10,000 bases of DNA, from the NCBI GenBank assembly GCA_008636095.1, contig VSJD01000213.1, positions 1-10,000 of the forward strand, read 5' to 3'. The translations under genes and the position numbers were made by a program. The DNA is from Kiritimatiellota bacterium. GTDB taxonomy: Bacteria > Verrucomicrobiota > Kiritimatiellia > JAAZAB01. Below are positions 1-7,195 of the stretch, one piece after another. The notes beneath the pieces are model-generated. The model was given only the letters and a program-made list of their open reading frames with translations. It ran no database searches and was not told where the DNA came from. Numbering within the stretch: the first letter of the stretch is position 1; every line of letters starts with the position of its first letter.

Positions 1-338
1 ACCTTGAGTTCCTCAACGTCATAAGGCTTGACGATATAATCATTGGCGCCGGATTTCAGGCCATGGACAATATCTTCTCTGTTATCACGGCTGGTCAGAA
101 GAATGAGATAGGGCGGCTCGTTTGTGTTGATCTCCCGCACTTTGCGGCAGACCTCTACGCCGTCCATGCCGGGCATCATCCAGTCCAGGACTGCCAATTT
201 CGGCGCATCGGGTTTGAGAAGTATTTCATAGGCACTCAGGCCATCGCCGGTGATAACCGGCTCGTATCCGGCCTTGGCGACCGTTGCCTTTAACATGACC
301 TGCGACATCACATCATCTTCGGCAATGAGTATTTTCAT
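1..338 (-). CDS. Response regulator, receiver domain (C-terminus beyond window edge)
   Basis: Translating the minus strand from the ATG at 338 gives an uninterrupted CheY-like receiver domain that runs off the window after 112 complete codons. It has the acidic pair D8/D9 in the IAEDD motif, the phospho-acceptor D52 in the LDWMMPGMDG motif, the conserved T82 and the K104 of the VKPYD motif, so all residues for Mg2+-dependent phosphorylation are present. A moderate ribosome site (GAAAGAG) lies about 7 bases before the ATG. It follows the hybrid kinase gene on the same strand after a 145-base gap and is a natural phospho-acceptor from that kinase's HPt domain. What follows the receiver (an output domain such as GGDEF, HD-GYP or a helix-turn-helix, or nothing) lies outside the window, so the output cannot be stated. 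Confidence 0.93.
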   Translation of the reverse strand, partial: MKILIAEDDVMSQVMLKATVAKAGYEPVITGDGLSAYEILLKPDAPKLAVLDWMMPGMDGVEVCRKVREINTNEPPYLILLTSRDNREDIVHGLKSGANDYIVKPYDVEELK

Positions 339-380
339 GATTAGCTCTTTCGTAAATGTTCAGGCAGCATATTCCAAGAC

Positions 381-466
381 GTTTTTACCACGGATATCAC
401 TGATATGGAATGATGTTCACGCGTTCTTGCTTCTCATCCGTGTTGTCGGTGTAATCCGTGGTAAAA
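381..466. repeat. Intergenic palindromic element built from 9-base units
   Basis: Lies in the 145-base gap between the kinase stop (484) and the next regulator (338). A perfect 13-base inverted repeat pairs 383-395 (TTTTACCACGGAT) with 454-466. It extends inward to about 22 bases (383-404 against 445-466) with four mismatches, leaving a loop of about 40 bases. Read on the minus strand, the right arm is a run of 9-base units: ACCACGGAT, TACACCGAC, AACACGGAT. I recognise the CCACGGAT-type unit as resembling short dispersed repeats in environmental bacterial genomes, but that is from memory and not checked. The long loop and weak T-run make a standard intrinsic terminator unlikely, although the structure could affect transcript ends between the two genes. 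Confidence 0.7.
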
Positions 467-483
467 TTTTTCTCTTCCGTTCT

Positions 484-3400
484 TCATGTTTTCGCAAAAT
501 CCCGCATGGCCCGTTCCAAAAATTCAAACTGCTTGTTTAACCTGGGAATTAATGTTTCCGCCTCGTGCCAGTCGGCTGAATTGCAGGCTTTTTCAATCCT
601 GGCGGCAACAGCGCGGAACTGATTGCCGCCCACATTGGCGGCCGACCCCTTGATGGTATGGGCCAATCGCGCGGCTTCATCCTTCTGCTGTTTTTTAATG
701 GCGTTTTCAAGCGCGCGCATGCTTTCGGGGGTCTTTTCCAGGAAAACATTAACAACCTCGCGGACCAGGGCGCTGTCGCCGGAAAGCCGTTCGAAAAACG
801 CCTTGGAATCGAATACAACGGCGGGCTCGCTCTTTTGAATGGTTTTGTCAGCCTTGGTGTGCCCGGCAGAAACAATGCTGACAATGGCATCGGCAACCGT
901 TTTTGTGCTGACCGGCTTGGTGATGTACCCGTTCATGCCGGCGGCCAGGCATTTTTCCAGATCGCCTTCTATGGAATGCGCGGTGATCGCAATGATGGGA
1001 ATAGCATGGTCGCGTACCGGCGATTTCGGATCACGGATTATGGCCGTAGCCTCAAGCCCATCCATTTCCGGCATTTGAATATCCATCAGCACCAGGTCGT
1101 AGGGAATTGTTTCCAGCGTTTTGACCGCTTCCTTACCGTCGGCAACGGCTACGGCGGTATGCCCTATTTTTTTTATGATGCCCAAAATGACCATTTGATT
1201 GGCCGTATTGTCCTCGGCAACAAGAATTCGCAGGCGTTTTAAGGGCTGGTGTTGTTCATGGTTCTGGATCGCATCCCCAGGTTTTTTTTCAAAAATTTTC
1301 GCGGAATCGGTCAAGAATTCGGTGGGTTGGGCGTCTGAGCGCTGTTTTGAGAATGGAATAGTGAGCCAGAATGTGGACCCTTTGCCAGGGACGCTTTCCA
1401 CTCCGATTGATCCGTCCATCTGTTCCACCAGTCCCTTTGATATTGCCAGTCCGAGCCCCGTGCCGCCGAACTTGCGTGCCATGGAAGCATCCACCTGGGA
1501 AAACGCGCTGAAAAGCAAGTCGGTTTTGTCGGCCGGAATGCCGATGCCGGTATCGCGCACCGTGAAATGCAGGAGGACAGTACGAGGGTGTTCGGTGTTC
1601 AGTGTTCGGTATTCAGGTTGCCCTGCGATAATTTCTGGACCCTCTTCCCGCTTTCCCGAGCACTGAACACCGAACCCCGAACACTTTTCTTCGACCAGCT
1701 CAACCTTGACCGTGATTTTACCCTCGTGGGTGAATTTTATGGCGTTGCCGATGAGATTGAAAAGAACCTGGCGCAAACGTCCTGGATCGCCGTTAAGATT
1801 TTGGGGCACATTTGGCTCAATAAAATTAACCAGTTCAAGTTTCTTTTGATTGGCATCCATGTTGAGCAATTTTATAATATCTTCCAGCAGGACTTGCAGG
1901 TCAAAGTCAATATGTTCCATCTCCAGTTTCCCAGCCTCGATTTTGGCGAAATCAAGTGTGGCGTTGATGACATTAAGAAGCGCTTCCGCGCTGGAATTGA
2001 TGATTTTGGCGTATTCCAGCTGTTCCTTGGTCATTTTGGTTTCCAGCAGAAGCTCGCAGATGCCGATGACCCCGTTCAAGGGTGTGCGGATTTCGTGGCT
2101 GATATTGGCCACAAACTGGCTCTTGGCGTTGCTGGCCGCCTGGGCCTGGACCGTCAGCCTGCTTTCCAGTTCAAAGGACTCCTGCAATTGCCGGTAGGTC
2201 TTCTCGAGGTCGGTTTTTGACTGTTGCAATGTTTCTTCCGCCCGCTTACGCTCGATCGCGATACCGATGCTTGCGCCAAGCCCCTCAAAAAAACAGATCA
2301 TATCGAGTGTGAAACAATCTTTTTCCCGGTCATTGAGTTGCAGGAGCCCGATGATCCCCGCGGCGGCGCGTAGCGGGATCAGCGCCACGGATTCGTACCC
2401 CATGCTATTGCAACGGTTGCGGGTGTGAGCCTGGCGCTCCTTCTCCGTGGTTGAGGCAAGCAGATCCGTGGTGCAGTTGCTCCAAAAACTGCCGCCTTTC
2501 GTGAAGAAGGGAAGCGTCGGATTGGTCCGGCCACGCAGGATGTTTCCACACATGCACTCCAGGAGGGGATTTCCCTGTTGGTCGTGAATGACCCCCCCTG
2601 CCGCGTCTCGAGCGCACAGGCTGTTCTCGGTCTTGAGGAACTCATCGGCAAAGCCGTCGGTTGTATAGTACGGAAAGTCATCGTCCTTATGCAGCCGGAT
2701 GCCCGCGGCGTCGAAGCCGAAATAACTCTTAATCAGTTTTAGAACCTCGCTGACCACATCCATGGTACCCTGCGGTTGGTTCAACAGCTCCAGCACATCC
2801 CTGTTGAGATCAAGCTGTTTCTCTACCTGCTTGCGTTCGGTGATGTTGCGAATGTTGCATTGGATAATTTCGGAGTGGTCAACTTGATAAACATTCGAGA
2901 TAAATTCCACCTCGATCTTGTGGCCGTTCTTGGTCTCGACGGGGAGGTCCTCGTAACGGATAAAGCCCTTTGTTTTTAATTCGTCGAAGGACTGCTTTGA
3001 TTGGACAATATCCTTGAAGAGGCCGATATTCCAGAGTTCCTTGCCGAGGAACTCTTCTTTTGGATAACCCATCAGGTCAGCGAGGTAGGGGTTAACATCA
3101 ATTATCTTTCCCGACTCTTTGTCTAAAATCAATATGCCGTCCTTGGCGCTTTCAAAGAGCCGGCGGTAGCGCAACTCCGAGGCCTGCAGTGCTTCTTCCG
3201 ATAGCTTGCGCTCGGTGATGTCCACAAAACTCTCCAGAAAACACTTTCTACCCCTTAAGGTAATGGGCGTAACAGTTTTTAGAACAGGTATCGTGCGTCC
3301 ATCGCCGGCAAGAAGCACACGCTCAGAATTGTCAGCGTTTTGGCCAAGATGCTTGATTGGACATTTGCCCTCCTCGGCCGGACAGATAAAGCGATGGCAG

Positions 3401-5880
3401 ATTTTTCCGACAATTTCATTCCGCGGCAAGCCAATCATTTCGGAAGCTGTTCGATTTATTTCGAGAATATGCAGATCGCTGCTGTCGATAACAACGATGC
3501 CTGTCTTCACGGAATCAAAAACTTTCTTAAGTTGATTTTCGCTCTCCCGTAGCGCCTCCTCCGCCAGCTTGCGCTCGGTGATGTCGCGGGCGGCTGCATA
3601 GATCAGATTTCCATGCGGGTTGGAACGCCATTCAATGAACCTGTAGTTTCCGTCTTTGTGCCTGTAACGGTTTGTAAAGTTCAGGACATGTTTGCCTTCA
3701 CCCAGTTTGGCCATGGCATCAAGCGTAGCCTGCATATCCTCGGGGTGGACAAACTCCAGAAACTTCCTGTGTTCCAGTTCAATGACGGAATAACCTAGGA
3801 TGTCTTCCCATGCTTTGTTGACCTTGCGGAAATTTCCTTCCAAGTCAGCGATGCATAGTAAATCAAGGGCAATTTTGAAGAAGCCTTCCAATTCTTCGGT
3901 CTTTTCCCGCAGTTCATCCTCCGCCAGCTTGCGCTCGGTGATGTCGCAAAAAAACCAGATTCGGCCAAAGTACTTTCCGGCGGCGCCAATTAGCGGCGAC
4001 GAGTGCCTGTCAAATATTCGCCCGTCGGAAAAATAAATTTCGTCTCGGCTCTTTATGTCCTGGTGCTCGTAAAGATACGCGATTTTACGGTCAAATTCCA
4101 CGGGGTCCTTGAGCTGGCTCAAGACGCATTCCAGCATTTTTTTGTCGTCTTTTGCGTCCAGGATATGCTGGGGTATTCGCCATAGTTCGCCGAAGCGCCT
4201 GTTGAAAAGGATGGAATGGCCTTCGTTATCCACGGCCAATATGCCGTCAATCGACGTCTCTAACTGGGCCTCCAGCAAGATCGTCTTCGAGGCCAGAAGA
4301 GCCCGGCTCATTTTTAATGCCTCCCTGGTCTGGTATTCAGCCGTCACATCGTGAAAGACCATCACCACGCCCCGGATGCGGCCATCCGCGTCCCGGATGG
4401 GTGCGGCGCTGTCGGCGATCTGGCGCTCGGTCCCGTCGCGGGCAATTAAAGCCGTATGGTTGGCCAGACCGGCGACCTGCCCGCTGACCAAGACCTTTGC
4501 GATGGGATTTTGGAGCGGCTCGCGCGTCTGAACATTGATAATGAGGAAAACATCTTCCAGCGGTTTCCCGGCCGCTTCCGCCAGCGACCAGCCGGTTAAC
4601 TGTTCGGCCACCGGATTCATCCGCGTTACCCGGCCTTCCGTATCGGTCGCGATCATCGCGTCGCCGATGGAGCGCAGGGTGATGGCGAGGTCTTCCTCGC
4701 GCTCAAACAATTCCGCGGTGCGTTCGCGGAGTTGTTCTTCCGTCCGTTTGCGCCCGGCGATTTCCTTGTTCAGGTTTTCAATAGAGGTTGTTGTGGTTTT
4801 CAGGCTTTCCGTCATTGTGTCAAACGCGCGCGCAAGTTGGCCAACCTCGTCGTTCGCTTCCGTGCCGACCTTATAATCAAAGTTTCCGCGACCGATAATT
4901 TTTGAGCCTTCACTCAGTTTCTTGATCGGGCCGGCAATAGCTTTGGCAATGCGCCGGCTTAATAGCCAGGCAATGCAAGTCGTAATAAATAGAATTACAA
5001 GAAGAATAAGGCGTAGTTGGGCTAAAGGCGCGAAGGCTTCCTTGGCGTCAATTTTGGCGATAACAACCCATTGCATCTGGGGGATATACCCGTGTGCTCC
5101 CAGCACCGATACACCGCGATAATCATCAAAGACATGCGTAATAGCTCTGTTGTCCTGGCGCAAGAATGCCTCCCTTGTTCCCGCCGTATCGGTCTTCTGT
5201 TTCAAGGGGGTGTCTTTCAAAAACTGCGAGGGCGAGATCATGACCCGGTCTTTGTTGATAATAATAGTTTCACCGGTCTCGCCCATTCCGGTCCGGTCGC
5301 TGAGAAAATCCCATAAATTACTTAATTTTACCCTTGCCACGAGCACGCCCATTAATTTCGCCGCCGGACTGTCTGTTAAAGGTGCGGAAACGGCAATTAA
5401 AAATTCGGTTATGGTGTCCAAATAATAGGCGTCCTTTATGAAAACAGCTTTCTGGCCGCCGAGAAAAAAAACGTCCGTGGATTTGTCCAGGCCGATGTTT
5501 TTTTCGTTAGTCGAGGCAATAACCCGGCCGGTTTTGTCCAGCAGCAAGAATTCGAATATGGCGGGGTTCACTTCCTTTGTTTGCTGTAACCTGTCCATGG
5601 CCGCCGCAAATTCCCTGGTTGGCCGGCGATTGGCGGCGCCGGTATTCTTTAAATAATCCTGCAAAACAATGCTTTGGGATAACTGCCCGACCGAGGTTTT
5701 CAGCATTCCAAGGTAGGTTTCTATGTGGGCGACGTGGGACCGTGCTATGCCCTCCAGGCGTACTTCTGTTGATCTTTGTAATTCGCTTTTGGCGGCAAAA
5801 TACAAAAACAACACGGCCGTAAACGTGCAACAAATAGTCGCGGCGAAAAATGAAAGGCTGATTTTATTTGCTATTTTCAT
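484..5880 (-). CDS. Membrane-bound hybrid histidine kinase (dCACHE-HAMP-5xPAS-GAF-HisKA-HATPase-REC-HPt)
   Basis: A 1798-residue sensor kinase. Order: short N-terminus; membrane segment about 9-30; periplasmic dCACHE-like sensor about 36-283; second membrane segment 290-308; HAMP 307-361; five PAS domains near 394-513, 534-650, 660-770, 780-892 and 900-1017, several ending in the DITERK linker motif; GAF 1027-1212; coiled coil; HisKA with phospho-accepting H1262 in SHEIRTP; HATPase with N-box N1379, DTGIGIP (1443-1449) and GGTGLGLAI (1472-1480); receiver with E1556/D1557, D1600, T1633 and K1655; HPt with H1741 in HTIKGSAANVGG. All phosphorelay residues are intact, so it should autophosphorylate and relay His-Asp-His to a separate receiver. 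The ATG at 5880 directly precedes the first membrane segment but has no clear Shine-Dalgarno sequence. Residues 1399-1433, between the N-box and the DTGIGIP motif, are an inserted palindromic repeat. The ligand cannot be inferred. Confidence 0.96.
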   Translation of the reverse strand: MKIANKISLSFFAATICCTFTAVLFLYFAAKSELQRSTEVRLEGIARSHVAHIETYLGMLKTSVGQLSQSIVLQDYLKNTGAANRRPTREFAAAMDRLQQTKEVNPAIFEFLLLDKTGRVIASTNEKNIGLDKSTDVFFLGGQKAVFIKDAYYLDTITEFLIAVSAPLTDSPAAKLMGVLVARVKLSNLWDFLSDRTGMGETGETIIINKDRVMISPSQFLKDTPLKQKTDTAGTREAFLRQDNRAITHVFDDYRGVSVLGAHGYIPQMQWVVIAKIDAKEAFAPLAQLRLILLVILFITTCIAWLLSRRIAKAIAGPIKKLSEGSKIIGRGNFDYKVGTEANDEVGQLARAFDTMTESLKTTTTSIENLNKEIAGRKRTEEQLRERTAELFEREEDLAITLRSIGDAMIATDTEGRVTRMNPVAEQLTGWSLAEAAGKPLEDVFLIINVQTREPLQNPIAKVLVSGQVAGLANHTALIARDGTERQIADSAAPIRDADGRIRGVVMVFHDVTAEYQTREALKMSRALLASKTILLEAQLETSIDGILAVDNEGHSILFNRRFGELWRIPQHILDAKDDKKMLECVLSQLKDPVEFDRKIAYLYEHQDIKSRDEIYFSDGRIFDRHSSPLIGAAGKYFGRIWFFCDITERKLAEDELREKTEELEGFFKIALDLLCIADLEGNFRKVNKAWEDILGYSVIELEHRKFLEFVHPEDMQATLDAMAKLGEGKHVLNFTNRYRHKDGNYRFIEWRSNPHGNLIYAAARDITERKLAEEALRESENQLKKVFDSVKTGIVVIDSSDLHILEINRTASEMIGLPRNEIVGKICHRFICPAEEGKCPIKHLGQNADNSERVLLAGDGRTIPVLKTVTPITLRGRKCFLESFVDITERKLSEEALQASELRYRRLFESAKDGILILDKESGKIIDVNPYLADLMGYPKEEFLGKELWNIGLFKDIVQSKQSFDELKTKGFIRYEDLPVETKNGHKIEVEFISNVYQVDHSEIIQCNIRNITERKQVEKQLDLNRDVLELLNQPQGTMDVVSEVLKLIKSYFGFDAAGIRLHKDDDFPYYTTDGFADEFLKTENSLCARDAAGGVIHDQQGNPLLECMCGNILRGRTNPTLPFFTKGGSFWSNCTTDLLASTTEKERQAHTRNRCNSMGYESVALIPLRAAAGIIGLLQLNDREKDCFTLDMICFFEGLGASIGIAIERKRAEETLQQSKTDLEKTYRQLQESFELESRLTVQAQAASNAKSQFVANISHEIRTPLNGVIGICELLLETKMTKEQLEYAKIINSSAEALLNVINATLDFAKIEAGKLEMEHIDFDLQVLLEDIIKLLNMDANQKKLELVNFIEPNVPQNLNGDPGRLRQVLFNLIGNAIKFTHEGKITVKVELVEEKCSGFGVQCSGKREEGPEIIAGQPEYRTLNTEHPRTVLLHFTVRDTGIGIPADKTDLLFSAFSQVDASMARKFGGTGLGLAISKGLVEQMDGSIGVESVPGKGSTFWLTIPFSKQRSDAQPTEFLTDSAKIFEKKPGDAIQNHEQHQPLKRLRILVAEDNTANQMVILGIIKKIGHTAVAVADGKEAVKTLETIPYDLVLMDIQMPEMDGLEATAIIRDPKSPVRDHAIPIIAITAHSIEGDLEKCLAAGMNGYITKPVSTKTVADAIVSIVSAGHTKADKTIQKSEPAVVFDSKAFFERLSGDSALVREVVNVFLEKTPESMRALENAIKKQQKDEAARLAHTIKGSAANVGGNQFRAVAARIEKACNSADWHEAETLIPRLNKQFEFLERAMRDFAKT
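1582..1686. repeat. In-frame palindromic element of 7-base tandem units inside the kinase ATPase domain
   Basis: The left arm holds four consecutive 7-base units at 1588-1615 (GTGTTCG, GTGTTCA, GTGTTCG, GTATTCA). The right arm holds four units of the complementary type at 1657-1684 (CGAGCAC, TGAACAC, CGAACCC, CGAACAC). A perfect 15-base inverted repeat pairs 1590-1604 with 1661-1675 across a 56-base loop. The element is translated as about 35 residues (1399-1433 of the kinase) rich in Cys, Gly, Glu and Pro. It sits at the beta-hairpin before the DTGIGIP motif, where related kinases go straight from a KVELVEE-like strand into the next strand. The reading frame is open on both sides, so the element is coded through and does not break the gene. 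Confidence 0.85.
3557..3947. repeat. Two identical 31-base direct repeats in PAS-PAS linkers, 360 bases apart
   Basis: The 31 bases at 3557-3587 are identical to those at 3917-3947, exactly 360 bases (120 codons) apart. They encode the DITERKLAEE-type linker that follows PAS3 and PAS2 of the hybrid kinase. A further 20-base match (AGCTTGCGCTCGGTGATGTC) is at 3203-3222, in the linker after PAS4. Such linker repeats reflect duplication or gene conversion among PAS modules, while the PAS domains between them have diverged. They are potential sites for in-frame recombination that would delete one whole PAS module. Confidence 0.85.
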
Positions 5881-5979
5881 GAGTTATATTGCAGGTTGTA
5901 TGCCGTGCTTTGCGCATAGCACATCGCCGATCGTCTTGCGCGCCACGATGCGCGAAGTGCGATTGATGGATAACGCGCT
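5881..5979. other. Gap upstream of the kinase with weak inverted repeats
   Basis: A 99-base gap between the small membrane protein stop and the kinase ATG. It holds a bulged 7-base-pair stem (5935-5942 against 5951-5957) and a 5-base-pair stem (5905-5909 against 5918-5922). Neither is followed by a T-run on the minus strand, so neither reads as an intrinsic terminator. No convincing -35/-10 pair or Shine-Dalgarno sequence was seen before the kinase start. Whether the kinase is co-transcribed with the upstream four genes cannot be settled from sequence. Confidence 0.5.
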
Positions 5980-6309
5980 TTACTCCCACAAATACTCGTC
6001 GCTGCTGGCGGGATCCTTTGCGCCGGCCGGCAAGTTTACCATTTGTGTCTGTTTGAAGGCAGGCTTGGCATGCTCGTCTCCGGAGACTTGGCGGCTGGCG
6101 GTGGCATAGAATAGCGATGGCCCGGCCCGGGTGTTCCTGGGTGCCTGTTCACCCGGCGCAAGGAAAGGAAGTCCCGGGAGACCGTCCTTGGATTTATCCT
6201 GCTTTTTTCCCAAACGCCGGCGCGAATTGATGAAAGCGGCCAGAGCAAAGCCGATACTCAAGATAGTCGCGATCAGGCCGACCATTGTCAAGGCTCCGAA
6301 ATCAGCCAT
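5980..6309 (-). CDS. Small single-pass membrane protein of unknown function, overlapping the AAA ATPase gene
   Basis: A 109-residue protein starting at the ATG at 6309, chosen over any start further upstream because a strong Shine-Dalgarno sequence (AGGAGGAG, 6316-6323) lies six bases before it. The first codons overlap the last eight bases of the upstream ATPase gene, a layout typical of translational coupling and of partners made in fixed ratio. Residues about 6-28 form one hydrophobic segment, immediately followed by a basic cluster (SRRRLGKK, 29-36). By the positive-inside rule this places the C-terminal 80 residues in the cytoplasm. That tail is Pro/Gly/Ala/Ser/Lys rich, looks disordered and ends in acidic and aromatic residues (DEYLWE). 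I do not recognise a family. A role as membrane anchor or adaptor for the neighbouring soluble ATPases is inferred from gene order and topology only. Confidence 0.8.
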   Translation of the reverse strand: MADFGALTMVGLIATILSIGFALAAFINSRRRLGKKQDKSKDGLPGLPFLAPGEQAPRNTRAGPSLFYATASRQVSGDEHAKPAFKQTQMVNLPAGAKDPASSDEYLWE

Positions 6310-7174
6310 GGTTTGCTCCTCCTGCCTGTTGATTATTGTTTTCGGCCAGCAGGTCGGACTGTGTGTCGGCCGCGGCCTGTTCCGTGATTTCCTTCGTGAT
6401 TTTTTGGAGTTTGCCGGCACGGCCGAGCATAAGGGCGGTGTCGCAGAGATTATTGATTAAGCGCGGTAAACCGTTTGAAGCGTGGTGGACGGCACGCATG
6501 GCGTCGTCGCTGAAAATCCAGATGTCCCCGCCGGCCGCCCGGATGCGCTGCTGGATGTATTCTACCGTCTGGTTTTCGGTCAGCGGCTCAAGCTTCCAGA
6601 CAAGCTGCATGCGCTGGGCCAGGGCCTGGTATAATTTCAAATGATTGGTCAAATCAATGTGCCCGCAAAGGATGAGGGTGAAAGCATTGCGCAAAGGAGT
6701 GTCCTTGTTGGCGGGGGCGGTAATGTTGGTCAACAGGTGCAGGAATTGCCAGGTGGCCGTGTCAACGATCAATTGCGCCTCGTCAATGGCCAGGACGGTA
6801 TGCGGGAATTCGTTTTTCGGATTGCCGACCGTGCCCTGCAGTGTTTCAAGTGCCCCGGTCATATCGTTCACCCCGCCGGAATAACCCGTGAATTCGAGTA
6901 TGCGCCGGGCGAGCGCCATGGCCTCGCCGGGCATCATTGAAATATCCAGATATTTCGACTTGTTGTCGGCGCGGATATGTTGGGCAAGCAGTTCCAGGAT
7001 CATGGATTTGCCCGCGCCGTAAGGTCCGACCAGGACGCCGCCGATTTTCTGGTTTTGAGCCAGGTAAACCAAGCGCGCCAGACCTTCCTGATGCTGTTCC
7101 GCGAGGTAGGCGAAACGGACGTCGGTCACATTCTGGAACGGTTTTTCGCGCAAATTCCAGTAGTGGACATACAT
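6302..7174 (-). CDS. ExeA-like AAA+ ATPase
   Basis: A 290-residue P-loop ATPase of the ExeA/GspA type (AAA_22-like). It begins with the family signature MYVHYWNLREKPF. Walker A is GPYGAGKS (50-57) and Walker B is VLAIDEAQ with D131/E132. A sensor-1-like segment LILCGHIDL lies near 168-175, an arginine-finger candidate R188 sits in ALAQRM, and GLPRLIN (235-241) is the sensor-2 motif. All catalytic elements are therefore present. In the family such ATPases power assembly of the type II secretion channel (ExeA) or accompany exopolysaccharide and PEP-CTERM/exosortase loci. Unlike full-length ExeA, this protein has no transmembrane segment or peptidoglycan-binding domain. After the AAA module it has only a short Gln/Asn/Ala-rich tail. 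An AAGGA sequence lies about 10 bases before the ATG. It lies 21 bases after the KaiC-like gene and overlaps the small membrane protein gene by 8 bases. Confidence 0.9.
   Translation of the reverse strand: MYVHYWNLREKPFQNVTDVRFAYLAEQHQEGLARLVYLAQNQKIGGVLVGPYGAGKSMILELLAQHIRADNKSKYLDISMMPGEAMALARRILEFTGYSGGVNDMTGALETLQGTVGNPKNEFPHTVLAIDEAQLIVDTATWQFLHLLTNITAPANKDTPLRNAFTLILCGHIDLTNHLKLYQALAQRMQLVWKLEPLTENQTVEYIQQRIRAAGGDIWIFSDDAMRAVHHASNGLPRLINNLCDTALMLGRAGKLQKITKEITEQAAADTQSDLLAENNNQQAGGANHG
6316..6323 (-). promoter_or_regulatory. Strong Shine-Dalgarno site for the small membrane protein, inside the ATPase gene
   Basis: AGGAGGAG on the minus strand, six bases before the ATG at 6309 and inside the last codons of the ExeA-like ATPase. 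It fixes the start of the small membrane protein and argues against the longer upstream reading in the same frame. Confidence 0.8.
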
Positions 7175-7195
7175 CTGGTTGTTTTCCTTGCCGGA

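Noticed and set aside
1588..1684. CRISPR-like array
   Set aside because: The units are only 7 bases, tandem without spacers and arranged as an inverted repeat; no cas genes are visible.
658..2220. Long antisense open frames opposite the kinase C-terminal half (for example 658-1242 and 1567-2220)
   Set aside because: They are mirror images of a gene with intact catalytic motifs, show no domain features of their own and have no ribosome sites.
5905..5957. Intrinsic terminator between the small membrane protein and the kinase
   Set aside because: The stems are short and no T-run follows on the minus strand.
6310..6420. N-terminal extension of the small membrane protein by 37 residues
   Set aside because: The extension lies entirely within the ATPase coding region, is very basic and low in complexity, and the strong Shine-Dalgarno sequence points to the internal ATG at 6309.
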